Shown: positions 8,950-17,298, counted from the first letter of the stretch. The stretch: 64,000 bases of DNA from Allopontixanthobacter sediminis (GCF_009828115.1 NZ_WTYL01000003.1:134501-198500); one strand, 5' to 3'. Program-made: numbers and translations. Notes: a model not told the origin generated them from the letters alone.

Positions 8950-10068
8950 ATGATGGATACACGTGGTTTTTTATACGCTTTTTGCCTCTGCGCGGCTGTC
9001 AGCGCAGCGCCAGCGCTGGCGGATGTAAAAGCGGGCGTCGATGCATGGACTGCGGGTGATTACGCCGCTGCGGTCCGTGAATGGCGTGAACCCGCCGCGA
9101 AAGGCGATCCCGATGCGCAGTTCAACCTGGCGCAGGCGTACCGTCTGGGCCGCGGGGTGGAGGCCGATCCGGCACAAGCCGAAGTGCTGTATGCCAAGGC
9201 TGCGGCGCAGGGCCATCTGAAGGCGGCGGATAATTACGGGCTGCTGCTGTTTCAGGACGGTCGGCGAGAAGCCGCGATGCCGTATCTTACCGCCGCGTCG
9301 GAACGCGGTGATCCGCGCGCCCAATATCTCATTGGCCTGGCGCATTTCAACGGGGACCTGCTGCCCAAGGATTGGGTGCGCGCCTATGCCTTGCTGACCT
9401 TGTCCAACTCGGCGGGCCTGCCGCAGGCGGCGCCCGCGATCAAGCAGATGGACAGCTTCATTCCGCGCGAACAGCGGGAACAGGCTCAGACCTTGGCGCA
9501 GGCTCTCAATCGCGACGCCGATGCCGCGCGCTCGGCGCAATTGGCCGCAGCCGACCTCGGCGCGGATATGCCAAGCCAATCGGTTGCGCCGGCCGCCGTC
9601 GCGGCCGTACCCTCACCACCTGCCGCGACACCGATTCGCTCCGCATCGGCACAGTCTTCCGCCGAAGCGGCCCGGGATGCGATTTCGGCCGCATCGCAAG
9701 CAACGGGTACGGAGAATCCCGCCAATGCCGGTGCGGACTATGCCCGGCCTGCCCGCCAGGCGGCTGCGTCCACGCCAGAACCGGACCCGCAGAAAGCCCC
9801 GGTCCGCACCGCGCAGGCTTCCAAACCGCCCGCTGCCCCGAATGGCGTGTGGAAGGTTCAACTCGGTGCATTTTCAGTCGGCGGGAATGCGGAAAAGCTG
9901 TGGCGCCAGCTGTCATCACGAAGCGAACTGGCGGGGCGAACCCGTCTGCTGGTTTCAGCGGGCAATCTGACCAGGCTGTTGGCCGGGGGGTATCCGAGCC
10001 AAGCCGCCGCCAATCAGGCCTGCGCGAGTCTCAAGCGAGCCGGCCATAGCTGCCTGGTGACGCGTTAG
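8950..10068 (+). CDS. Sel1-repeat and SPOR-domain periplasmic protein
   Basis: The protein (372 aa from ATG 8950, or 371 from ATG 8953) begins with a cleavable signal peptide ending in AAPALA. Sel1-like/TPR repeats cover about residues 30-185 (DAQFNLAQAYRLGRGVEADP is a textbook Sel1 unit). An Ala/Pro-rich linker follows, and a C-terminal SPOR domain covers about residues 295-370 (WKVQLGAFSVGGNAEKLW). It likely acts in the periplasm at sites of septal peptidoglycan. It faces the parA operon, whose last gene also encodes a TPR-plus-SPOR protein, so the locus has two related envelope proteins flanking a ParA ATPase. Confidence 0.87.
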   Translation: MMDTRGFLYAFCLCAAVSAAPALADVKAGVDAWTAGDYAAAVREWREPAAKGDPDAQFNLAQAYRLGRGVEADPAQAEVLYAKAAAQGHLKAADNYGLLLFQDGRREAAMPYLTAASERGDPRAQYLIGLAHFNGDLLPKDWVRAYALLTLSNSAGLPQAAPAIKQMDSFIPREQREQAQTLAQALNRDADAARSAQLAAADLGADMPSQSVAPAAVAAVPSPPAATPIRSASAQSSAEAARDAISAASQATGTENPANAGADYARPARQAAASTPEPDPQKAPVRTAQASKPPAAPNGVWKVQLGAFSVGGNAEKLWRQLSSRSELAGRTRLLVSAGNLTRLLAGGYPSQAAANQACASLKRAGHSCLVTR

Positions 10069-10132
10069 GCGAAGCCGTCTTGCCCCGCTGTCCGGTAATG
10101 CTAAGCCGGTAATCGTGATCAGGGGGGCATTG

Positions 10133-11425
10133 ATGGATACAACGCACGAAATGGCCAGCGGAGCTTCTACACCGGACGAGGCCGAAGCCAGAACTGTTCC
10201 CGCGACCGACCGCTTGGTGAGCCTCGATTTCATCCGCGGGATCGCGGTTATGGGAATCCTGTGGGCGAACATCGTCGCCTTCGGCCAGCCGTGGGCGGCC
10301 TATATGTACCCTGCGGCCTTCAAGGTTCCGCACGGCGAGTTTTCGGACTGGCTATGGGTCGTGCAGTTCGTTCTGATTGACGGCAAGATGCGGGGGTTGT
10401 TCACGCTCCTGTTCGGGGCCGGGATGATGCTGTTCATGGAAAAGGCGTGGGCTAGGGGTGCCACCCGCTCGCTCCAGGCGAGACGGTTGTTCTGGCTTTT
10501 CGGCTTCGGACTGATCCATTTCTACTTCATCTGGCGGGGCGACATCCTGGTGCTGTATTCCGTTGTCGGCTTCGTCGCCATGGCATGCCTTCGATGGAAG
10601 GCGAAAACCCAGCTGGTTATCGGCCTGTTGGGATATGCCGTCGGGGCGATCATGTTCCTCGGCGCGATGTTCCTGCCCTATCTGGTGGCCGATACCGAGT
10701 TGGGAAATCAGCCCTCATATATCGAAATGCGCGACGAGCTGGCGTCCCAGCAGAAAACGGACATCGCGGAAGGCGTGAGCGAAACGGCGATTATCCGCGG
10801 CGGCAGCTACGCCGACTATGTAGGCCATAATTTCACCGAGCACGGGACAGATCCGTTCACGATGCTGTTTATCTTCGGGCTGGAAACTTTTCCGCTGATG
10901 TTGATCGGGATGGCGCTCTACCGGATGGGGTTGTTTGGCGGCGAGATGGACCGGCGAAAGATGCGGTTGTGGGGCTGGGCCGGGCTGATTGTCGGAAGCG
11001 CGCTTACGCTGCCGATCGCCCTGTGGGCCATGGGTGAAGGCTTCACTTACTGGGGTACGTTGGCAGCGTTCATGGGCGTTTCTCCCCTGCCGAGGCTGGC
11101 CGCCGTGCTGGGGCTGCTCACCTTGTTGGCGCTCTGGGCCCCCACAGCGGCGACCGGCTGGCTGGGGGAACGGGTGACCGCCGCCGGGCGGATGGCGTTT
11201 TCAAACTATCTCGGCACTTCGATTGTCATGCTGCTGGTGTTTCACGGCTGGGCGGGCGGACTTTACGGCCAACTTGGCCGGCCGGAACTGTATCTGGTGG
11301 TCGCAATGACATGGGCGTTGATGCTGCTGTGGTCGAAGCCCTGGCTTGAACGGTTCCGCTATGGACCGCTGGAATGGCTGTGGCGCTGTCTCACCTACGG
11401 AAAATTGTTTGCACTGCGCCGATGA
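10133..11425 (+). CDS. DUF418 (YeiB-like) multi-pass membrane protein
   Basis: The 430-residue inner-membrane protein opens with the family hallmark LVSLDFIRGIAVMGILWAN and has about 9-10 membrane segments. The C-terminal block, from GRMAFSNYLGTSIV onward, matches the DUF418 domain. Substrate and function of this family are not established; a transport or acyl-transfer role has been proposed from resemblance to acyltransferase-3 proteins. ATG 10133 was chosen because AGGGGGG lies five bases upstream; the GTG at 10115 would place this site inside the gene. Monocistronic. Confidence 0.88.
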   Translation: MDTTHEMASGASTPDEAEARTVPATDRLVSLDFIRGIAVMGILWANIVAFGQPWAAYMYPAAFKVPHGEFSDWLWVVQFVLIDGKMRGLFTLLFGAGMMLFMEKAWARGATRSLQARRLFWLFGFGLIHFYFIWRGDILVLYSVVGFVAMACLRWKAKTQLVIGLLGYAVGAIMFLGAMFLPYLVADTELGNQPSYIEMRDELASQQKTDIAEGVSETAIIRGGSYADYVGHNFTEHGTDPFTMLFIFGLETFPLMLIGMALYRMGLFGGEMDRRKMRLWGWAGLIVGSALTLPIALWAMGEGFTYWGTLAAFMGVSPLPRLAAVLGLLTLLALWAPTAATGWLGERVTAAGRMAFSNYLGTSIVMLLVFHGWAGGLYGQLGRPELYLVVAMTWALMLLWSKPWLERFRYGPLEWLWRCLTYGKLFALRR

Positions 11426-11441
11426 CAAATCACCTTGCTAT

Positions 11442-11456
11442 TGCGACTAAGTCGCA
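11442..11456. promoter_or_regulatory. Perfect palindrome upstream of bfd, candidate iron-regulator site
   Basis: TGCGAC-TAA-GTCGCA is a perfect 6+3+6 inverted repeat about 46 bases before the bfd start. Its place before two iron-storage genes suggests an operator for a Fur, Irr or RirA type regulator. The sequence is not a clear match to any one consensus I can name, so the regulator is an inference. Confidence 0.4.
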
Positions 11457-11502
11457 GTAACTCTATGTCCAGTCGTTCGGCGACTCGCGTGGAGATTTGT
11501 GC

Positions 11503-11694
11503 ATGTACGTTTGCGTCTGCAATGCGATCAGGGAATGCGAATTGCGCCGGGTTGCGCGCCATTCCGGCGGCGATGCCGAGACCGCCTATGCCGCGTTGGG
11601 CAAGCGTCCCAATTGCGGCAGTTGCCTTGACGATGCCGAAGCGATCCTGTTTGAAGAGCGGGAACTGGCCTTCGAACCGGTCTACGCGGAATAG
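11503..11694 (+). CDS. bfd: Bacterioferritin-associated ferredoxin
   Basis: This 63-residue [2Fe-2S] protein donates electrons to bacterioferritin to release stored iron. The four cluster ligands are Cys4, Cys6, Cys38 and Cys41 (CVC ... PNCGSC), the standard BFD-like pattern. ATG 11503 has GGAG about nine bases upstream; the TTG at 11497 would add only two residues. The bacterioferritin gene follows 132 bases downstream on the same strand, the classical pairing. A palindrome upstream may mediate iron control. Confidence 0.93.
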   Translation: MYVCVCNAIRECELRRVARHSGGDAETAYAALGKRPNCGSCLDDAEAILFEERELAFEPVYAE

Positions 11695-11826
11695 GGCACT
11701 ACTAACGCAAATCACTCGCAACTGGCGGATTTCTGCGGTTTTTCGGCGCTCATCGTAGGCCGAAGCCTTGCCAACGCATCCCGAGGCGCGCATAAATCGT
11801 TCGCATTCGCAGCAAGGAGAATTCGC

Positions 11827-12309
11827 GTGAAGGGCGACGCCAAAGTCATCGAGTATCTGAACAAGGCGCTCACCAACGAGTTGACCGCGATCAACCAGTA
11901 TTGGCTGCATTACCGCGTGCTGGACAATTGGGGAGTTCACAAACTCGCCGAGTACGAACGGCACGAGAGCATCGACGAGATGAAGCACGCCGATACGCTG
12001 GCAGAGCGTATCCTGTTTCTCGATGGCCTGCCCAATTTCCAGGCGATCCATAAGCTGAAGGTCGGCGAGACGGTCGAGGAAATCCTCCGCGCCGATCTCG
12101 CGGTAGAACACGAAGCAATCCCGCTGTTGAAGGATGCCATCGAATACTGCGAAAGCGTCCGCGATTACGTGACCCGCGAAATCCTTGCCCGCATTCTCGA
12201 AAGCGAAGAAGAACACGTCGACTTCCTCGAGAAGCAGTTCGACATGATCGCGCGAATGGGTCTCGAAAATTACGTCCAGCTACAGAGCAAGGCGGCCGGC
12301 GAGGACTGA
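11827..12309 (+). CDS. bfr: Bacterioferritin
   Basis: The 160-residue four-helix-bundle protein forms a 24-subunit shell that oxidises and stores iron. The haem-ligating Met52 is present in ESIDEMKHAD. Ferroxidase ligands Glu18, Glu51, His54, Glu94, Glu127 and His130 are at or near their expected places (TNELTAINQY, AVEHEA, ESEEEHVDF). The start is GTG 11827, with AAGGAG seven bases before it. It pairs with bfd upstream and converges with der. Confidence 0.96.
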   Translation: MKGDAKVIEYLNKALTNELTAINQYWLHYRVLDNWGVHKLAEYERHESIDEMKHADTLAERILFLDGLPNFQAIHKLKVGETVEEILRADLAVEHEAIPLLKDAIEYCESVRDYVTREILARILESEEEHVDFLEKQFDMIARMGLENYVQLQSKAAGED

Positions 12310-12357
12310 AGATCGCGGGCCAGCAACCACCCGTTACCGGTCGCGCCGGCTCCGCCG

Positions 12358-13806
12358 CTATTTCTTTTTATCGAAGGGGTTCTTGTTGCCCTTCAGCGTG
12401 ACCCGCACCGGCACCGCGTCAAATCCAAGCGATCTCCGTATCCCGTTTACCAGATAGCGTTCGTAACTGGTTGGCAGCATGTCGAGTCGGTTGCCGAACA
12501 CCACGAAACGGGGCGGGCGCGTGCCTGCCTGCGTAATGTAGCGCAGCTTGATCCGCTTGCCCCCGGGTGCGGGCGGCGGGTTGGCTTCCAGCGCGTCGTC
12601 GAACCAGCGGTTCAGCGCCGCGGTCGGCACGCGCTTCGACCAGCTCGCACGTATTTCAAAGGCGGATGACAGCATCGTGTCCAGCCCCTTGCCGGTGCGC
12701 GCGGACACCGCGAACAGCGGCACGCCCTTGACCTGCGCCAGGCCTTCGTCGAGCGCATGGCGCACGCCGTTGAACAGGCCGCTGGCATCTTCGGCAACAT
12801 CCCACTTGTTGATTGCGATGATCAGGGCGCGGCCTTCTTCGAGCACCTGACTGGCGATTTTGAGGTCCTGGTGTTCCAGGCCCTGCGTCGCGTCGAGCAG
12901 CAGCACCACGACTTCGGCGAAGTCGATCGCGAGCTTGGCGTCCTGCACCGCGAGCTTTTCCAGCTTTTCGACCACGCGGGCGCGCTTGCGCATTCCGGCG
13001 GTGTCGATCAGGCGGATGTCGCGCACGTCGCCGGTCTTCGGATCGTTCCATTTCCAGTCGACCGCAATCGAGTCGCGGGTAATCCCTGCTTCGGGTCCGG
13101 TCAGCAGCCGGTCTTCGCCCAGCAACCGGTTGATCAGGGTGCTCTTGCCCGCATTCGGACGACCGACGATGGCGAGTTTCAGCGGCCCCTTGACCACCTC
13201 TTCCTCGATGTATTCCTCGCCAGCCTCTTCGGCGGCGTCACGGGCAGCCTGCCGCGCAACCTTCAACTGTTCGGCCTCGAATGCGTTTTCGACGGCGATG
13301 CGTTCTTCACTCTCGCCGATCAGCGGCCACAAGGCGCCGAAGAGGTCCGAGATTCCTTCGCCATGTTCGGCGGAAATCGGCACTGGGTCACCGAAGCCGA
13401 GCGCGTAGCTCTCATAGATACCCGGCTCGGCAGACTTGCCCTCAGCCTTGTTCGCAACCATCACAACGGAGACTTTCTGTCCCCGCAGCCACAGCGCGAT
13501 TTCCTGGTCCAGGGTAGTGATCCCGGCGCGGGCGTCGATCACCATCAGCGCGACATCAGCGCCGATCAGGCTGATTTCGGTCTGCTTGCGCATCCGCCCG
13601 GGCAGGCTTTCCGGATCGTCATCCTCCCACCCGGCGGTGTCGACGATCTTGAATTTCAGACCCGCAATTTCGGCATCGCCCGACCGGCGGTCGCGCGTAA
13701 CGCCGGGCTGGTCATCGACCAGCGCCAGTTTCTTGCCGACCAGCCGGTTGAACAACGTCGATTTGCCGACGTTGGGCCGGCCGATAATGATGACTTGAGG
13801 TAACAT
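12358..13806 (-). CDS. der: Ribosome-assembly GTPase Der (EngA)
   Basis: Der is an essential tandem-GTPase that helps mature the 50S subunit. The first G domain has GRPNVGKS at residues 9-16, the second GRPNAGKS in the middle of the protein, each with its own DTAG and NKxD-type motifs (VANKAEGKS, INKWDVAED). A C-terminal KH-like domain follows and ends in a lysine tail. I placed the start at ATG 13806 (482 aa, beginning MLPQVIIIGRPN), since the 140 codons upstream in the open frame bear no resemblance to the family. It faces the CHAP gene divergently. Confidence 0.96.
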   Translation of the reverse strand: MLPQVIIIGRPNVGKSTLFNRLVGKKLALVDDQPGVTRDRRSGDAEIAGLKFKIVDTAGWEDDDPESLPGRMRKQTEISLIGADVALMVIDARAGITTLDQEIALWLRGQKVSVVMVANKAEGKSAEPGIYESYALGFGDPVPISAEHGEGISDLFGALWPLIGESEERIAVENAFEAEQLKVARQAARDAAEEAGEEYIEEEVVKGPLKLAIVGRPNAGKSTLINRLLGEDRLLTGPEAGITRDSIAVDWKWNDPKTGDVRDIRLIDTAGMRKRARVVEKLEKLAVQDAKLAIDFAEVVVLLLDATQGLEHQDLKIASQVLEEGRALIIAINKWDVAEDASGLFNGVRHALDEGLAQVKGVPLFAVSARTGKGLDTMLSSAFEIRASWSKRVPTAALNRWFDDALEANPPPAPGGKRIKLRYITQAGTRPPRFVVFGNRLDMLPTSYERYLVNGIRRSLGFDAVPVRVTLKGNKNPFDKKK

Positions 13807-13931
13807 TGCGGGGCAGGTGGGCCTTTCACGGTCAATTGGCAAGTTCGATCGCCGCAGCGGGAGGTCATGGCTAATTCCTGTTAACCTTAGCCGGCAGGTC
13901 GATCCTAACCAAAAATTGGCAGGGTGGCGGC

Positions 13932-14675
13932 ATGAAATTGTCGTTTTCCCTGTTCGCATTAGGCGCAATGATGTCCGTTCCCGCGGTCGCCGCCGCCGAA
14001 TCTTCCGCAGACATAGCAGTCGGGTTCCATAATCAGGCGGACGCCAGTTCAGACACCGAACTACCGCCCTATCTGCAATGTGTTCCGTTCGCGCGAGAAC
14101 TTTCCGGGATCCGGATATACGGAGATGCCCATAGCTGGTGGGCGCAGGCCGAAGGAAAGTACCAGCGAGGCAACCGCCCGCAAGTCGGCGCCGTGATGGC
14201 ATTCCAGCCGCACCGCAACATGACACTAGGCCATGTCGCGGCGGTCAGCAGGATTATCGATGACCGCACGGTCTTGATCAGCCATTCGAACTGGTCGCCG
14301 ATCAACGGGCGTCGCGGTCAGATCGAGCGCGATGTCCGCGCGGTTGACGTCTCGCCTGCTAACGACTGGAGCATGGTGCGGGTCTGGTATCATCCTCTGC
14401 AAGCCGTCGGAGCCACGGCATGGCCGGTGCGCGGATTTATCTACAACAATACTTTGAAGGACGCCGATAAACCGCCGCTTGCTGCAACCCGGCTCACACA
14501 AGCATCGAACCCCCGAGCGGGCCGCGCGGCAGTCTCGAAACAGTTCGACAACGCGTTCGCCGACATGAGCATTCCTGCTTCGCCAGTATTAACGCGGACG
14601 TCGGTAACCAGCGGCGATAAAACGCGGCTTCGGTCCGACCCGGTCCGCGAAGCGATCGCCCGCTACGAACGTTAA
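13932..14675 (+). CDS. Secreted CHAP-domain amidase/peptidase
   Basis: The 247-residue protein has a signal peptide (residues 1 to about 21). A CHAP domain follows at about residues 45-165, with the nucleophile Cys in YLQCVPFAREL, the His in LGHVAAV and a polar residue in ISHSNW. CHAP enzymes cleave peptidoglycan cross-bridges or the amide linking stem peptide to glycan. The C-terminal 80 residues are basic and probably disordered. AGGGTGG before ATG 13932 is an acceptable ribosome site. No immunity or secretion partner is adjacent, so a housekeeping cell-wall role is more likely than a toxin. Confidence 0.82.
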   Translation: MKLSFSLFALGAMMSVPAVAAAESSADIAVGFHNQADASSDTELPPYLQCVPFARELSGIRIYGDAHSWWAQAEGKYQRGNRPQVGAVMAFQPHRNMTLGHVAAVSRIIDDRTVLISHSNWSPINGRRGQIERDVRAVDVSPANDWSMVRVWYHPLQAVGATAWPVRGFIYNNTLKDADKPPLAATRLTQASNPRAGRAAVSKQFDNAFADMSIPASPVLTRTSVTSGDKTRLRSDPVREAIARYER

Positions 14676-14688
14676 ATTGCGCTTAAAT

Positions 14689-15015
14689 TCAGGCTTTCGC
14701 GACCGGCGGATTTTCGCCTAGATCTTCGTACCAAGCCTCCACGGGACCGGTCAGCTTGATGGTCAGCGGCTGACCCTTCCGATCAAGCGATTTTCCAGCC
14801 TGCACCCGCACCCAGCCTTCGGAAATGCAATATTCCTCAATGTTGGTGCGCTCGACGCCCTTGAAACGAATGCCGACGCCGCGGCGCAGCTTTTCTTCGT
14901 CGAACAGGTTGCTGCGCGGGTTTACCGATAACCGGTCGGGCGGCACGTCGCTTGGATCCGTCTCGGCGTTGGAAACGATTTCCGGGGCGGCTTCGGGGTT
15001 TTTTTCTTCGCTCAT
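14689..15015 (-). CDS. DUF3297 family protein
   Basis: The 108-residue soluble protein has a disordered acidic N-terminus and a conserved core from about residue 35 (PPDRLSVNPRSNLFDEEKL) to WYEDLGENPP. The core matches DUF3297, a small family of unknown function in Proteobacteria. I chose ATG 15015 (MSEEKNPEA); an in-frame ATG at 15054 would add 13 residues and lacks support. It converges with the CHAP gene, leaving 13 bases between stops. Confidence 0.82.
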   Translation of the reverse strand: MSEEKNPEAAPEIVSNAETDPSDVPPDRLSVNPRSNLFDEEKLRRGVGIRFKGVERTNIEEYCISEGWVRVQAGKSLDRKGQPLTIKLTGPVEAWYEDLGENPPVAKA

Positions 15016-15077
15016 GCGCTGCCCCTTATTAGCTGCGCGCGGGGCAGGCAACATGAGACTTTACGTTATGCTACGCC

Positions 15078-15284
15078 TCAATCGGGCGGCGGAGGCGTTT
15101 CAAGCGGCGGGGGCGTAATGTCGGGCTGGGCGGGCTGCGGTTCGTCGATATCCTCTCGGCCCGGCGGGAATTCGGTCGGACTCTGCGGGTTGACGGTGTC
15201 GCCGCCCTGGTCCGGGTTGACCTCGTCCGGCTGTTGCCCCGGCTGGGTCGCTGCGGTAACGGCTCCATACTGATCGATGTTCAT
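15078..15284 (-). CDS. Small acidic proline-rich protein, unknown function
   Basis: This 68-residue reading frame begins MNIDQYGAVT. A strong ribosome site GGAAGGAAT lies six bases before ATG 15284. The composition is striking: many Pro, Asp, Glu and Gln, almost no hydrophobic residues, and a C-terminus of repeated TPPP/TPPPP. It should be disordered and cytoplasmic, as there is no signal peptide. It lies 62 bases upstream of the DUF3297 gene on the same strand and may be co-transcribed with it. No family was recognised. The ribosome site is the main reason to call it real. Confidence 0.6.
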   Translation of the reverse strand: MNIDQYGAVTAATQPGQQPDEVNPDQGGDTVNPQSPTEFPPGREDIDEPQPAQPDITPPPLETPPPPD

Positions 15285-15427
15285 CGCTTTATTCCTTCCA
15301 TCCAGCCAACGAAGCGGCGGGCAGCCTGTTCCGCGCTTGCCCTTTTGCGCGCGGCCTTTTAAGGGCGCTGGCTTGTCCGTGTAGGCAAGACTGCGAAGTC
15401 TGGCCACTGCGGCGTCGTTTGGGCCCC

Positions 15428-15512
15428 GCGGGCGTGGCGGAATTGGTAGACGCGCTGGTTTTAGGTACCAGTATCGTAAGATGTGGGGGTTCGAGTCCCT
15501 TCGCCCGCACCA
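15428..15512 (+). tRNA. tRNA-Leu(TAG) with encoded CCA
   Basis: Acceptor strands GCGGGCG (15428-15434) and CGCCCGC (15502-15508) pair, followed by discriminator A and a genomic CCA. The anticodon stem CTGGT/ACCAG encloses loop TTTAGGT, giving anticodon TAG. A long variable arm marks it as a class II tRNA, and the T-arm has GGTTCGAGTCC. It lies 67 bases before tig. Confidence 0.96.
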
Positions 15513-15579
15513 GACGCCGACCGTTGGGTACGTAAGCGGGACCGTTGAAAAAGATTCTATAAAGGCAAAGTTGCACCTC

Positions 15580-17220
15580 ATGCAGATCAAAGAAACCACC
15601 AGTGACGGGCTGAAGCGCGCGTACAAGCTCACCATCCCCGCCGCCGATATCGCTTCGCGAATCGATGCCGAGGTGAAGAAGATTGCCCCGCAGGTCAAAA
15701 TGCCCGGTTTCCGCCCCGGCAAGGTTCCGGCCAATTTGGTCAAGAAGATGCATGGCGAGCAACTGCATGCGCAGATGGTCAATGACGTGATCCGCGAATC
15801 GATCGATTCGCTGATGCAGCAAAAGAAGCTGCGTCCCGCGATGCAGCCGAGCATCGATCTCGAAGAAGGCTATACGGAAGGCAAGGACGCCGAGCTGAAT
15901 GTCTCGCTCGAAATCCTTCCCGATGTCGCCTTGCCCGAACTGGACGGCCTCAAGCTGGAGCGGCTGACCGTTCCAGTCAGTGATGCCCAGGTCGATGAGG
16001 CGATCAAGAACATCGCCGACCAGCAGAAAAGCTACAAGGACGCGCCGAAGAGCCACAAGGCCGCTGATGGCGACCAGCTGATCATCGATTTCACCGGCAG
16101 TGTCGACGGCGTGGAATTCGAAGGCGGCAAGGCCGAAGGCGCCGCGCTCGTAATCGGTTCCGGCCAGTTCATTCCCGGCTTCGAAGAACAACTGACGGGC
16201 GTGAAGACCGGCGACGAGAAGACCATCACGGTTACCTTCCCCGAAGATTATCCAGCCGAAAACCTCAAGGGCAAGGACGCGCAGTTCGCGATCACCGTCC
16301 AGCAGGTCAAGACCGAGACCGAAAGCAAGGCGGACGATGAATTCGCCATGTCGCTCGGTCTCGAGAGCCTCGACAAGCTGAAGGAACTGCTGCGCGGCCA
16401 GCTCGAGCAGGAAACCAATGGCCTGACCCGCACGCAGATGAAGCGTCAGCTGCTCGATACGCTGGCGGCCGGCCACGATTTCGAAGTGCCGCAGGGCATG
16501 GTCGACGCTGAATTCGATCAGATCTGGGCGCAGTTGGAACAGGAAGCCGCCAAGGACGAAGATCCTGCCAAGGCGATGAAGGAAATCGAATCCGAGCGGG
16601 ACGATTACCGGCATATCGCGGAACGCCGCGTTCGCCTCGGCTTGTTGCTGTCTGAAATCGGGCAAAAGAACGGCGTCGAAGTGACCCAGCAGGAAATGGC
16701 GATGCTGACCCAGCAGGCCGCCCAACAATATCGCAATGAAGACCGCGAGCGCTTTCTCCAGTTCATCGCCAACGAGCCGATGGCAGCTGCCCAGCTGCGT
16801 GCGCCGATGTACGAAGACAAGGTGGTCGATTTCCTGTTCGGCAAGGCTGACGTTACCGAGCGGGAAGTAACCCGCGAGGAACTGGAAGCGGCGATCGAGG
16901 CGGAAGAAACCGTCGATGCCAAGCCTGCCAAGAAGGCGGCGGCGAAGAAGCCGGCCGCGAAGAAAGCAGCTGCCAAGACATCGGAAACGGACGAAAAGCG
17001 GGCCAAGGAAGCAGCTTCGAAGAAGGCTCCGGCCAAGAAAGCTGCCGCGCCCAAGGCTGACGCCCCCAAGACCGAAGCCAAGCCTGTCGATAAGCCCGAA
17101 GTCAAGAAGGCTCCGGCAAAGAAGGCTGCGGCACCCAAGGCTGAAGCGAAAGCACCGGCCAAGGCTGCAGCGACGAAAAAGCCGGCTGCGAAGAAATCTC
17201 CCGCCAAAAAAATAAGGTAG
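15580..17220 (+). CDS. tig: Trigger factor with a basic, Lys/Ala/Pro-rich C-terminal tail
   Basis: Trigger factor is the ribosome-bound chaperone and prolyl isomerase that meets nascent chains. The N-terminal ribosome-binding domain has the signature region GFRPGKVP near residue 45. The FKBP-like PPIase domain (about 150-240) contains GDQLIIDFTGSVDGVEFEGG, and the helical C-domain ends near residue 440. The 546 residues exceed the usual 430-450 because of a tail of about 100 residues made almost entirely of Lys, Ala and Pro with some Glu/Asp, repeating KKAAAKK/KKAPAKKAA units like histone H1. ATG 15580 (MQIKETTSDG) matches family N-termini. clpP and clpX follow, as in many bacteria. Confidence 0.96.
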   Translation: MQIKETTSDGLKRAYKLTIPAADIASRIDAEVKKIAPQVKMPGFRPGKVPANLVKKMHGEQLHAQMVNDVIRESIDSLMQQKKLRPAMQPSIDLEEGYTEGKDAELNVSLEILPDVALPELDGLKLERLTVPVSDAQVDEAIKNIADQQKSYKDAPKSHKAADGDQLIIDFTGSVDGVEFEGGKAEGAALVIGSGQFIPGFEEQLTGVKTGDEKTITVTFPEDYPAENLKGKDAQFAITVQQVKTETESKADDEFAMSLGLESLDKLKELLRGQLEQETNGLTRTQMKRQLLDTLAAGHDFEVPQGMVDAEFDQIWAQLEQEAAKDEDPAKAMKEIESERDDYRHIAERRVRLGLLLSEIGQKNGVEVTQQEMAMLTQQAAQQYRNEDRERFLQFIANEPMAAAQLRAPMYEDKVVDFLFGKADVTEREVTREELEAAIEAEETVDAKPAKKAAAKKPAAKKAAAKTSETDEKRAKEAASKKAPAKKAAAPKADAPKTEAKPVDKPEVKKAPAKKAAAPKAEAKAPAKAAATKKPAAKKSPAKKIR

Positions 17221-17261
17221 GTCTTGCGGGCGGCGAAGCCGGCAGCCATCTCCTCCGTATG

Positions 17262-17298
17262 ACGGCCCTTTCCGCATCTGGCGGGAGGGGCCGTTTTG
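17262..17298 (+). terminator. Rho-independent terminator after tig
   Basis: A 13-14 bp stem (ACGGCCCTTTCCGC against GCGGGAGGGGCCGT, two G-U pairs) with a short loop is followed by TTTTGGTT. It lies 42 bases past the tig stop. Confidence 0.82.

Noticed and set aside
8742-9059. A 105-codon frame in the parA-SPOR intergenic region.
   Set aside because: It overlaps the well-supported SPOR gene out of frame and turns into typical wrong-frame Arg/Gly/Cys-rich sequence.
12757-13803. A 348-codon frame opposite der.
   Set aside because: Shadow of the der coding strand; no start signal or recognisable domain.
13932-14675. CHAP protein as a secreted toxin or phage lysin.
   Set aside because: No immunity gene, holin, secretion or phage genes are near; a Sec signal peptide and isolated housekeeping context favour cell-wall maintenance.
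14672-14686. TTAA-N7-TTAA, a perfect CtrA-type box.
   Set aside because: It lies between the stops of two convergent genes, where a promoter-type CtrA site makes no sense; an AT-rich chance match is likelier.
15289-17277. A 662-codon open frame antisense to the trigger factor gene.
   Set aside because: It mirrors the codon bias of a GC-rich gene, shows no family features, and the plus-strand protein is certain.
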